Assembly: GCF_014219065.1 (NCBI RefSeq) | Contig: NZ_JACLGO010000001.1 | Location: 62,001 to 126,000 of the forward strand | Reading direction: 5' to 3' | DNA length: 64,000 nucleotides | Source: Halopseudomonas xiamenensis | GTDB lineage: Bacteria; Pseudomonadota; Gammaproteobacteria; Pseudomonadales; Pseudomonadaceae | Shown here: positions 1 through 11,483 of the stretch, piece after piece | Numbering within the stretch: position 1 is the stretch's first letter | Layout of the letters: each line of letters begins with the position of its first letter | The notes under the pieces: model-generated | The model's input: only the letters and a program-made list of their open reading frames with translations | The model's database searches: none | Told to the model about the DNA's origin: nothing | Made by a program: the position numbers and the translations under genes

Positions 1-1
1 G

Positions 2-1672
2 AAGAACAGCTGGCTGGACGGCGAACTGGTGGTGCTCGATGAAGACGGCCTGCCGGACTTCCAGGCCCTGCAGAATGCCTTCGACACCGAGAGCAGCCAG
101 AGCATGCTGCTGTACCTGTTCGATGCGCCCTTCCTGAATGGAGAGGACCTGCGCCAGCAGCCGCTGGAAAGCCGGCGCCAGGCCGTGCAGCAGTTGCTGG
201 CGGAGCACGCCAGCCAGTCGCTGCGTTTTTCCGAGACCTTCGAGGCGGATTACGCCTCGATCTTCAAGAGCGCCTGCGCCATGTCGCTGGAGGGTATCAT
301 CGGCAAGCGTACCGGCAGCCCCTATGTCTCCCGGCGCAGCGCCGACTGGATCAAGCTCAAGTGCAAGCAGCGCCAGGAGTTCGTCATCATCGGCTATACC
401 GCGCCCAAGGGTAGCCGCAAGGGCTTCGGCTCGCTGTTGCTCGGCGTGCATGATTGCGAGCAGAACGCGCTGCGTTATGCCGGACGGGTCGGTACCGGCT
501 TCAACCAGGCACGCATCACCGAGATCCACCGCCAGCTCGAATCGCTGCGCCGGGACACCCGGCCAGTAGCGGCAAGTGTGCCGGACTCGCGCTCGGCAAC
601 CTGGGTCGAGCCGCAGCTGGTATGCGAGGTGGAATTCGCCGAATGGACCGGCAGTGGTGTGATTCGCCAGCCGGTGTTCATCGCCCTGCGCAGCGACAAG
701 CCGGCCAGGGAGATCGTTCGCGAGCAGCCCATGGCCCCAGAGCAGGTGGAGCAGGTGATGGGGCGCAAGCGGGTGTCGGGTCAGGTGGCCGGGGTGCGTA
801 TCAGCAATGCCCAGCGGGTGATCGATCAGCGTAGTGGCACCACCAAGGGTGAGCTGGCGGCCTTCTATGCCAGCCTGTGCGACTGGATCATGCCGCACCT
901 GACGGGTCGGCCGGTATCACTGCTGCGCGCGCCCGAGGGGGTGGAGGGCGAGCAGTTCTTCCAGAAGCATGCCGAGCGCCTGGCCATTCCGCACATTCGC
1001 CACCTCGCCTCGGCGCTGGACCCCGAGCATGGCCGCTACATGGAAGTGAACAACCTCAAGGCGCTGATCGGTGCGGTACAGATGGGCACCATCGAATTCC
1101 ACACCTGGGGGTCGGGCAGCCGGGATATCGACCGGCCCGACCGCATCACCCTGGACCTTGATCCCGACCCGGAGCTGCCCTGGCGCAGCATGCTGGAGGC
1201 CACCGAGCTGGTGCTGGCGGTACTGGATGAGCTGCGCTTGCAGAGTTGGCTGAAGACCAGCGGCGGCAAGGGCATGCATATCATCATCCCGCTGGCCCGG
1301 CATGCCGACTGGGACACCGTGAAGACCTTCAGCCGGGCGATATCGCAATTCATGGCCCGGCAACTGCCCGATCGCTTCACCGACAAGATGGGACCGCGCA
1401 ACCGTGTCGGCAGGATATTCGTCGATTATCTGCGCAATCAGCATGGTGCCAGCACGGTAGCGGCCTACTCGGTACGGGCGCGTCCCGGGCTGGCGGTGTC
1501 GGTGCCGATTGCCCGGGAGGAGTTGCCGCAGTTGCGCAGTTCAGACCAATGGCACGTTGGCAATCTGCATGAACGCCTGGCGCAGTTGACGCAGGACCCC
1601 TGGGCCGATTATCAGAATCGCCAACGCATCAAGCGCGAACATTGGCAGCAGCTGGATACAAAAGCCCCCTGA
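2..1672 (+). CDS. ligD: ATP-dependent DNA ligase LigD, ligase and polymerase domains (5' truncated by window edge)
   Basis: This is the C-terminal part of the multifunctional NHEJ ligase that works with Ku to process and seal double-strand breaks. The frame is open from base 2, so the N-terminal phosphoesterase domain and the KxDG lysine lie outside the window. The visible ligase part carries motif IV (EGIIGKR) and motif V (WIKLKC), followed by the OB-fold region. The primase-like polymerase domain follows, with the metal-binding LDLDPDP motif, SGGKGMHIIIPL and IFVDYLRN. The ligase-then-polymerase order is the Pseudomonas arrangement and differs from mycobacteria. The stop codon is embedded in a terminator hairpin. 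No Ku gene is visible; it presumably lies upstream of the window. Family assignment is very secure. Confidence 0.95.
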   Translation, partial: KNSWLDGELVVLDEDGLPDFQALQNAFDTESSQSMLLYLFDAPFLNGEDLRQQPLESRRQAVQQLLAEHASQSLRFSETFEADYASIFKSACAMSLEGIIGKRTGSPYVSRRSADWIKLKCKQRQEFVIIGYTAPKGSRKGFGSLLLGVHDCEQNALRYAGRVGTGFNQARITEIHRQLESLRRDTRPVAASVPDSRSATWVEPQLVCEVEFAEWTGSGVIRQPVFIALRSDKPAREIVREQPMAPEQVEQVMGRKRVSGQVAGVRISNAQRVIDQRSGTTKGELAAFYASLCDWIMPHLTGRPVSLLRAPEGVEGEQFFQKHAERLAIPHIRHLASALDPEHGRYMEVNNLKALIGAVQMGTIEFHTWGSGSRDIDRPDRITLDLDPDPELPWRSMLEATELVLAVLDELRLQSWLKTSGGKGMHIIIPLARHADWDTVKTFSRAISQFMARQLPDRFTDKMGPRNRVGRIFVDYLRNQHGASTVAAYSVRARPGLAVSVPIAREELPQLRSSDQWHVGNLHERLAQLTQDPWADYQNRQRIKREHWQQLDTKAP

Positions 1673-1688
1673 CGGGGCAGGGGGCTTT
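1661..1688. terminator. bidirectional intrinsic terminator overlapping the ligD stop codon
   Basis: A perfect 10-bp stem (1661-1670 with 1679-1688) has an 8-nt loop. The ligD TGA starts on the last base of the left arm. Read on the minus strand the hairpin is followed by a T run, so it also suits the convergent gene that ends at 1709. Confidence 0.75.
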
Positions 1689-1708
1689 CGGGGTGTAGCG
1701 GTATGGTC

Positions 1709-2044
1709 TCAGTTCACCGAGACTTTCATATCCAGACGCCTTCTGTCCCATAGGCTGGCCGCCCGGGTCTTGTACAAACGACCGTTGGTATAGGTCGGCA
1801 GACTGGCCACATCGATCGTGCCCAGTACCTCCCGGGTCGGTGGCTGTCCCTTGGCCAACATCAGATCCAACCGAATCCGGCGAATCAACTGATCCGCGCT
1901 TTTCTGATCGTGAGGCAGCACGCGCCGGAGTTCCTTGCCATCGACAGATTTCACGATGAGAACGAAGCTGCCATCGGGTCTCGGCGCTGCCGAGATCTTG
2001 CAGTCTGGCAAGGCTGCGTGCCATTTGGCCAAATTGGTAAGCAT
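1709..2044 (-). CDS. DUF3509-like hypothetical protein
   Basis: A 111-residue soluble protein with no signal peptide or membrane segment. It is convergent with ligD and shares its terminator. Start choice is clear: AGGAGGG lies about 4 bases before the ATG. The N-terminal part (ISAAPRPDGSFVLIVKS, then basic residues and RRIRLDLMLAKGQPP) resembles my memory of DUF3509, a small family largely confined to Pseudomonas. That assignment is by pattern recall and is not certain. No function is known for the family. The C-terminus is rich in basic and polar residues. The gene stands alone, with a long non-coding region upstream. Confidence 0.6.
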   Translation of the reverse strand: MLTNLAKWHAALPDCKISAAPRPDGSFVLIVKSVDGKELRRVLPHDQKSADQLIRRIRLDLMLAKGQPPTREVLGTIDVASLPTYTNGRLYKTRAASLWDRRRLDMKVSVN

Positions 2045-2569
2045 CTTTCCCTCCTATATTTAAGGTGGAAAAGTAACTCTAGTACAAGCGAAGCAGTTTG
2101 CCAGACGTTGAGTGGTTATCCGATGAAAGGAAGAATCTGCATTGATATCGTGATGATATTGGATTGGTCATGGTTTGTTTTGGTGATACATAAGATTGAA
2201 TTGTTCGGAAAGATTGAATTTTCCCGAAACCGCCATTCTTCGTTCCCCCGTCATCCTTCGCGCAGGCGAAGGATCCACCGGCCACTCGGGTCAGCCGGCG
2301 CTATGGATCCTTCGCCTACGCGAAGGATGACGAGGTTGGGCAAAAAATGATGAGGTTAGGCGAAAGATGACGAGGTTATAGAGAGCGATTCTGCATTGGA
2401 AAGCAAATGGCTTGGCAGTATGGGCCAGGGTGCCTTTTAAGTTATATGTTCTTCTAAAAAGATAAGTATTGAATCTATAAATGGTTGGAACGATGAGCAG
2501 CGGGCTCTGCCTACTTATATAGTTCCGATCCCCGGAACTTGATTCGATAAACCAGACGGGAGAACCAAA
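2045..2569. other. 525-bp non-coding region with a nested palindromic repeat
   Basis: No convincing gene is seen. The first 200 bases are markedly more AT-rich than the surroundings and contain a short direct repeat (AAGATTGAAT, twice near 2191-2220). A nested inverted repeat lies at 2249-2332, and a degenerate third half-copy (GGCGAAAGATGACGAGGTT) lies near 2359-2377. The remainder should hold the promoter of the KGG gene at 2570, but I cannot assign a clear -35/-10 pair. Confidence 0.6.
2249..2332. repeat. nested palindromic repeat pair (REP-like)
   Basis: Two 28-nt arms (2249-2276 and 2305-2332) are inverted copies of each other with a single mismatch. Each arm is itself a hairpin (ATCCTTCGC, 4-nt loop, GCGAAGGAT). 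This palindrome-within-palindrome design is typical of REP/BIME-like dispersed intergenic repeats. Confidence 0.8.
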
Positions 2570-2734
2570 ATGGCTGAACATCGTGGTGGTAAAGGTAACT
2601 TCGCCGAAGATCCCAAGCGTGCATCGGAAGCCGGTCGCAAAGGCGGACAGCAAAGCGGTGGCAACTTCAAGAATGATCCGCAGCGTGCCTCTCAAGCGGG
2701 GCAGAAAGGTGGCGAGAAAAGCCGTCGCAGCTAA
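2570..2734 (+). CDS. KGG-motif stress-induced small protein (YciG/Con-10-like)
   Basis: A 54-residue hydrophilic, glycine- and lysine-rich protein with two tandem repeats of the form GGxFxxxPxRASEAGxKGG, one near residues 9-26 and one near 30-48. This matches the KGG family of stress and stationary-phase proteins (E. coli YciG/YmdF type), whose biochemical role is not established. GGGAG lies about 7 bases before the ATG, and a strong hairpin terminator follows, so this is a monocistronic gene. A paralogue lies at 34471-34635. The small size, repeats and low complexity suggest a disordered, hydration-type protein; that is inference. Confidence 0.88.
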   Translation: MAEHRGGKGNFAEDPKRASEAGRKGGQQSGGNFKNDPQRASQAGQKGGEKSRRS

Positions 2735-2741
2735 TTGAATG

Positions 2742-2768
2742 AGCCGGCGGGACCTGTTCCCGCCGGCT
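2742..2768 (+). terminator. intrinsic terminator of the first KGG gene
   Basis: A perfect 11-bp GC-rich stem (2742-2752 with 2758-2768) has a 5-nt loop and begins 7 bases after the KGG stop codon. The T tract is weak. Confidence 0.65.
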
Positions 2769-2874
2769 TGTCCATTCACTTCACTACTCACCCCATCCCT
2801 ATCACGCTGTAGCTGCGACAGCAGGGCTGCGCGGCTGGCGGCACTGGCTTTCCATCGAACAATCGAGGTGAGCG

Positions 2875-3732
2875 ATGAGCGACAAACAGACTCCCCCAGC
2901 GCAACACCAGGACCAGCAACCCGGCTCGGAAGCGCGCATGCATCCCCAACCGCAGTTCATTTCCGAGCATTACCGCGCGGCGGGCAAGCTCGCTGGCAAG
3001 GTGGCCATAGTCACCGGTGCCGACAGTGGTATCGGCCGGGCGGTGGCGGTGCATTTCGCCGCTGAAGGCGCCAGGGTCGCGCTGCTGTATCTCAACGAGC
3101 AGGAGGATGCGCGCAAGACCGAGGAAGAGATCCGCAAGGCCGGTGGCGAGGTGCTCTGCCTGGCCGGGGATGTAGGGGACGCCGGGTTCTGCAGGGAGGT
3201 GGTCGATAGCGTCACCGCCAGATGGCAGCGCATCGATGTACTGGTCAACAACGCCGGCGAACAGCATCCACAGGAGAGGCTCGAAGACATCACCGATGAG
3301 CAGTGGCTGCGCACCTTCCATACCAACATCTTCGGCATGTTCCTGCTGACCAGGGCGGCGCTGGCGCATATGCCCGAGGGTAGCTCCATCATCAACACCA
3401 CCTCGATCACTGCCTACAAGGGCAATCCGCAACTGATCGACTATTCCGCCACCAAGGGCGCCATCGTCTCCTTCACCCGTTCGCTGGCGATCAACCTGAG
3501 CAGTCGCGGCATCCGCGTCAATGCGGTGGCGCCGGGTCCGATCTGGACCCCGCTGATTCCCTCGACCTTCAGCGCCGAGCAGGTCTCCGAGTTCGGCGGC
3601 AACACGCCGATGGGGCGCCCCGGGCAACCCGCCGAACTGGCACCGGCCTATGTCTACCTGGCCTGCCAGGATGCCTCCTATGTCAGCGGGCAGGTGCTGC
3701 ATATCAATGGAGGCACCGTGGTCAATGGCTGA
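2875..3732 (+). CDS. SDR family oxidoreductase (YghA/general-stress type)
   Basis: A 285-residue short-chain dehydrogenase/reductase. Residues 1-35 are a hydrophilic extension rich in Q, P and H, typical of the YghA / B. subtilis general-stress SDR group. The Rossmann glycine motif (GADSGIGRA) and NNAG follow, then the catalytic Ser (TSITAY), the YSATKG Tyr-Lys pair, and a C-terminal VSGQVLHINGG signature. Substrate is unknown. A GAGGTGAG site precedes the ATG. The stop codon overlaps the glgE start by 8 nt, so it is translationally coupled to the glgE-treS-glgB genes and probably shares their stress regulation (inference). Confidence 0.92.
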   Translation: MSDKQTPPAQHQDQQPGSEARMHPQPQFISEHYRAAGKLAGKVAIVTGADSGIGRAVAVHFAAEGARVALLYLNEQEDARKTEEEIRKAGGEVLCLAGDVGDAGFCREVVDSVTARWQRIDVLVNNAGEQHPQERLEDITDEQWLRTFHTNIFGMFLLTRAALAHMPEGSSIINTTSITAYKGNPQLIDYSATKGAIVSFTRSLAINLSSRGIRVNAVAPGPIWTPLIPSTFSAEQVSEFGGNTPMGRPGQPAELAPAYVYLACQDASYVSGQVLHINGGTVVNG

Positions 3733-5698
3733 ACAGCTGTCGGTCGAACAGGCCATCGAACAACCAAGAATCGCCATCGAATCGATCACCCCGGCGGTGG
3801 AGCATGGCCGCTGCGCGGCCAAGGTGCTGCAGGGCCGCCCGCTGACCCTGTCGGCGGTGCTGATCTGCGACGGGCACGGCAAGCTGGGTGGCGAAGTGCT
3901 CTGGCGCATGGCGGCGGACCAGGGCTGGCAGGCGCTGCCGTTGCAGGCCCAGGGCAATGACCTGTGGCAGGCCGAACTGACGCCGCGGCGCACCGGCCTG
4001 CTGCAGTTCGTGGTGCAGGCCTGGGTCGATCCCTGGGCCAGCTACTGCGACGAGCTGAACAAGAAGCACCAGGCCGGGGTGTCCGTGGAGCTGGAGCTGC
4101 GCGAGGGCGAACGTCTGCTACAGGACACCTTGGAGCAGGCTGCCCCCGAGCATATCGACATGATGCAGGAGCTGCTGGTGGAGCTGGCGCAGACCGATGG
4201 TCTCGACGCCCGGGTGGCACTGCTGCTCAGCACCCATACCGCCGATACCATGGCCTTGGCCGGCACGCGGCCGCACCTGTGTCGCAGCGCCCTTCACCTG
4301 CTGGATGTGGAGCGTTCGCTGGCCGAGTTCGCCAGCTGGTACGAGCTGTTTCCACGCTCGCAGACCGACCAGCCCAACCGCCATGGCACCTTCGACGATG
4401 TGATCGCGCGGCTGCCGGACATCAGCCGCATGGGCTTCGATGTGCTGTATTTCCCGCCCATCCATCCCATCGGCCTGACCCATCGCAAGGGCCCGAACAA
4501 TACCCTGCAGGCCGGGCCCAATGACCCCGGCAGCCCCTATGCGATCGGCAGCGAGGAGGGCGGGCACGATGCCGTGCATCCGCTGCTCGGCAGTATCGAC
4601 GACTTCCACCGCCTGGTCAGCGCGGCGCGGGCGCATGACCTGGAGATCGCCCTGGACTTCGCCATCCAGTGCTCGCCGGACCACCCCTGGCTGCGCGAGC
4701 ATCCGGGCTGGTTCAACTGGCGCCCGGACGGCAGCATCCGCTATGCGGAGAACCCGCCGAAGAAATACGAGGATATCGTCAACGTCGAGTTCTATGCCGA
4801 GCAGGCGCTGCCGGAGCTGTGGCTGGCACTGCGCGATGTGGTGCTGTTCTGGGTGGAGCAGGGGGTGACGCTGTTCCGCGTCGACAATCCGCACACCAAG
4901 CCCTTGCCGTTCTGGGAATGGCTGATCGCCGATATCCGCCGTGGGCACCCGGATGTGATCTTCCTCGCCGAAGCCTTCACCCGCCCGGCGATGATGGCGC
5001 GCCTGGGCAAGATCGGCTTCAGCCAGAGCTATACCTACTTCACCTGGCGCAATACCAAGCAGGAGCTGGAAAGCTATTTCACCGAGCTGAACCAGTCGCC
5101 CTGGCGTGAATGCTACCGGCCGAACTTCTTCGTCAACACGCCGGATATCAACCCGTATTTCCTGCACAACGCCGGCCGGGCGGGGTTTCTCATCCGCGCC
5201 GCGCTGGCGACCATGGGCTCTGGGCTGTGGGGCATGTATTCGGGTTTCGAGCTGTGCGAAAGCCAGCCGCTACCGGGGCGCGAGGAGTACCTGGATTCGG
5301 AGAAGTACCAACTGCGCCCGCGCGACTGGCACGCGCCGGGCAACATCATCGCCGAGATATCCCGGCTCAACCGTATCCGCCGCGACAACCCGGCGCTGCA
5401 CAGCCACCTGGGCTTCCAGGCGTACCAGGCGTGGAACGAGCACATCCTGTACTTCGGCAAGCGTACCGCCGACCTGTCCAACTTCATCCTGGTGGCGGTG
5501 AACCTGGATCCATTCAATGCCCAGGAAACACACTTTGAACTGCCGCTGTGGGAGTTCGGTCTGAATGATGACGCCAGCACGCACGGCGAAGACCTGATGA
5601 ATGGCCATACCTGGTTATGGCATGGCAAAACCCAGTGGATGCGCATCGAACCCTGGTATCTACCGTTCGGCATATGGCGTATCCGGCCTGTGGCCTGA
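3725..5698 (+). CDS. glgE: alpha-1,4-glucan:maltose-1-phosphate maltosyltransferase GlgE
   Basis: GlgE (GH13_3) extends alpha-1,4-glucan with maltosyl units from maltose-1-phosphate in the cytoplasm. The 657-residue protein has an N-terminal all-beta and helical region and then the catalytic barrel. FRVDNPHTKPLPFW carries the nucleophile near Asp387, FLAEAFTRP the acid/base near Glu416, and VNTPDI the third carboxylate. The length is normal for the family. The ATG at 3725 is chosen because it gives the conserved N-terminus and sits within the SDR stop (ATGGCTGA, 8-nt overlap); upstream in-frame ATGs lie inside the SDR gene. It is followed 10 bases later by treS-mak, which makes its donor substrate. 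Confidence 0.97.
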   Translation: MAEQLSVEQAIEQPRIAIESITPAVEHGRCAAKVLQGRPLTLSAVLICDGHGKLGGEVLWRMAADQGWQALPLQAQGNDLWQAELTPRRTGLLQFVVQAWVDPWASYCDELNKKHQAGVSVELELREGERLLQDTLEQAAPEHIDMMQELLVELAQTDGLDARVALLLSTHTADTMALAGTRPHLCRSALHLLDVERSLAEFASWYELFPRSQTDQPNRHGTFDDVIARLPDISRMGFDVLYFPPIHPIGLTHRKGPNNTLQAGPNDPGSPYAIGSEEGGHDAVHPLLGSIDDFHRLVSAARAHDLEIALDFAIQCSPDHPWLREHPGWFNWRPDGSIRYAENPPKKYEDIVNVEFYAEQALPELWLALRDVVLFWVEQGVTLFRVDNPHTKPLPFWEWLIADIRRGHPDVIFLAEAFTRPAMMARLGKIGFSQSYTYFTWRNTKQELESYFTELNQSPWRECYRPNFFVNTPDINPYFLHNAGRAGFLIRAALATMGSGLWGMYSGFELCESQPLPGREEYLDSEKYQLRPRDWHAPGNIIAEISRLNRIRRDNPALHSHLGFQAYQAWNEHILYFGKRTADLSNFILVAVNLDPFNAQETHFELPLWEFGLNDDASTHGEDLMNGHTWLWHGKTQWMRIEPWYLPFGIWRIRPVA

Positions 5699-5708
5699 GG
5701 GGCGAACA

Positions 5709-9024
<3,316 letters not shown>

Positions 9025-9032
<8 letters not shown>

Positions 9033-11220
9033 CAGGATAACCGGCAGCGACAGTGCAGACAGGCTGCAGGTACAGGCGCTGCTGCGGGCCGAGCATGGCG
9101 ACCCCTTCGCCTTCCTCGGTGCCCATGAACAGGATGGGCAGGCCATCGTCCGCAGCTGGCAGCCCGGCGCTCTGGAGGTGGAGCTGCTGGATGCCCAGGG
9201 CGGCTCGCTCGGGCGCATGCAGGAACAGGTGCCGGGGCTGTTCACTGCCCAGCTGGCATCCCCCCAGCCCTATCGGCTGCGCATTCACTGGGCCGGCGGC
9301 GTCCAGGAAACCGAGGACCCGTACAGCTTCGCGCCGCAGCTCGGCGAGCTGGACATTCATCTGTTCGCCGAGGGCAATCATCGGCAGCTGGGCCGCTGTT
9401 TCGGTGCGCAGCTGTGGCAGGTCGATGGGGTCGCCGGGGTGCGCTTCGTGGTCTGGGCGCCGAATGCCCGGCGGGTCTCGGTGGTTGGCCACTTCAACAG
9501 CTGGGATGGCCGGCGTCATCCCATGCGCCTGCACCCGAGTGCCGGGGTCTGGGAGCTGTTCATTCCCCGGCTCGGGCCGGGGGAACTGTACAAGTATGAA
9601 ATTCTCAGCGGCGATGAGCTGCTGCCGTTGAAGGCCGACCCGGTGGCGCTGGCGACCGAAATGCCGCCGGCCACCGCCTCGGTGGTGGCCGCCGGGCTGG
9701 ACTTCCACTGGGATGACCGGGAGTGGATGACGCAGCGCCAGCAACAGCAGTCGCGCGACAAGCCACTGTCGATCTACGAGGTACATGCCGGCTCCTGGCG
9801 GCACGCCAGCGAGGCCGGGGGCGAGCCGCTGAACTGGGCGCAACTGGCCGAGCAACTGATCCCCTATGTGGTGGATATGGGCTTCAGTCATATCGAGCTA
9901 CTGCCGGTGATGGAGCATCCGTTCGGTGGCTCCTGGGGCTATCAGCCGTTGTCGCAGTTCGCGCCCACCGCGCGCTATGGCACCCCGGAAGAATTCGCCG
10001 CCTTCGTCAACGCCTGCCACCTGGCGGGGATCGGCGTGATTCTCGACTGGGTGCCGGCGCACTTTCCCGGTGACGCCCATGGTCTGGGCCTGTTCGACGG
10101 CACCGCACTGTACGAATACGCGCACCCGTTCGAGGGCTGGCATCCGGACTGGGACACCCATATCTACAACCTCGGGCGTACCGAGGTGCACGGCTTCATG
10201 CTGGCCTCGGCGCTGCACTGGCTGCGCGAGTACCATGTCGATGGCCTGCGCGTGGACGCGGTGGCCTCCATGCTGTACCGGGACTATTCGCGCAAGAGCG
10301 GTGAATGGATTCCCAACCGCCACGGCGGCCGGGAGAACCTCGAGGCCATCGCCTTTCTGCGCCACCTCAATGATGTGGTCAGCACCGAGGTGCCGGGCGC
10401 GCTGGTGATCGCCGAGGAGTCCACCGCCTGGCCGGGCGTCAGCCAGCCGACCCAGCAGGGCGGTCTGGGGTTTTCCGGCAAGTGGAACATGGGCTGGATG
10501 CATGACACCCTGAACTACATCAGCGAAGACCCGCTGCACCGTCGCTACCATCACCAGCAGATCACCTTCGGCTTGCTGTATGCCTTTACCGAGCACTTCA
10601 TCCTGCCGATCTCGCATGACGAGGTGGTGCACGGCAAGGGCTCGCTGCTGGGCAAGATGCCGGGCGACCGCTGGCAGCAGTTCGCCAACCTGCGGCTGTA
10701 CCTGTCGTTCATGTGGAGCCATCCGGGCAAGAAGTTGCTGTTCATGGGCTGCGAGATCGGTCAATGGCGCGAATGGGGGCATGACCGCCAGCTGGACTGG
10801 TACCTGCTGCAATATGACGAGCACCGCGGTGTGCGCGATCTGCTCCGCGAGCTGAACCGGCTGTACCGCCAGCAACCGGCGCTGCACCAGCGCGATGACA
10901 GCGCCGATGGTTTCCAGTGGCTGATCGGCGATGACAGCAGCAACAGCGTCTATGCCTGGCTGCGGCGCGGCGGGGATGGTGCCATGCTGCTGGTGGTGCA
11001 CAATTTCACCCCGGTGGTGCGCAGCGGCTACCGCATCGGCGTACCCCAGCCCGGCCGCTGGCAGGTACTGCTCAACAGCGATGCGCATGCCTGGTCCGGC
11101 TCGGGCGCCGGCAGCCAGGGCGAACTGCACACCGAACCCCGGCAGAGCCACGGCGAGCCCTGCTCGCTGGTGCTGGATCTGCCGCCGCTGGGGTGTCTGA
11201 TACTGGGGCCTGGTGTTTGA
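9025..11220 (+). CDS. glgB: 1,4-alpha-glucan branching enzyme GlgB
   Basis: GlgB (GH13_9) introduces alpha-1,6 branches into glucan. The 731-residue length matches the E. coli type with a full N-terminal region: an N1 domain, then a CBM48 domain ([18 protein letters not shown]), then the catalytic barrel and the C-terminal beta domain. Catalytic residues are near Asp411 ([10 protein letters not shown]), Glu464 ([11 protein letters not shown]) and Asp532 ([13 protein letters not shown]). The start overlaps the treS stop by 8 nt (ATGGTTGA), the same arrangement as SDR/glgE. It is the last gene of the plus-strand operon and is convergent with the antiporter operon across a repeat-bearing spacer. 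Confidence 0.97.
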
Positions 11221-11241
11221 TGGTGCCAGTCTGCATGCAAA

Positions 11242-11447
11242 TGCCTGCGGAATCTGTGCAAAACCCGTCGTCGAGTCGATCGCGACCCGGTCCGATCGCG
11301 GCCCGAGGCGCTCGACAACCCGGGGGTGTAGCGCGCCCGCGCTACGCCTGCGGAGTCTGCGTAACCCCGTCGTCGAGCAGGCGCTCGACAACCCTGGGGG
11401 TGTAGCGCGCCTGCGCTACGCCTGCGAGATTCGCGCAAACCCGTAGC
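11242..11447. repeat. tandem composite palindromic repeats between glgB and the antiporter operon
   Basis: Two long units and one partial unit are built from the same parts: a CCTGCG...CCCGTCGTCGAG segment, a palindromic CGTCGAGC..GCTCGAC segment, and a GGGGGTGTAGCGCGC...GCGCTACGCCTGC palindrome. The units are about 11242-11345, 11346-11419 and 11420-11447; the first has about 30 extra bases in the middle. A 30-nt segment (11396-11425) recurs exactly, inverted, at 46327-46356. The spacer lies between convergent genes, so it could also act as a terminator region. Confidence 0.8.
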
Positions 11448-11483
11448 CCCCCGGATCGCCGCGCCACCCGCCGCGATGGCGGC

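Noticed and set aside
2291-2791. 166-codon minus-strand frame covering the first KGG gene and the palindromic repeat
   Set aside because: The KGG gene on the plus strand has a family match, ribosome site and terminator; the antisense frame has none and runs through the repeat.
11242-11447. Possible CRISPR array in the repeated spacer after glgB
   Set aside because: Unit lengths and inter-repeat distances are irregular, units are long composites, there are no uniform spacers and no cas genes.
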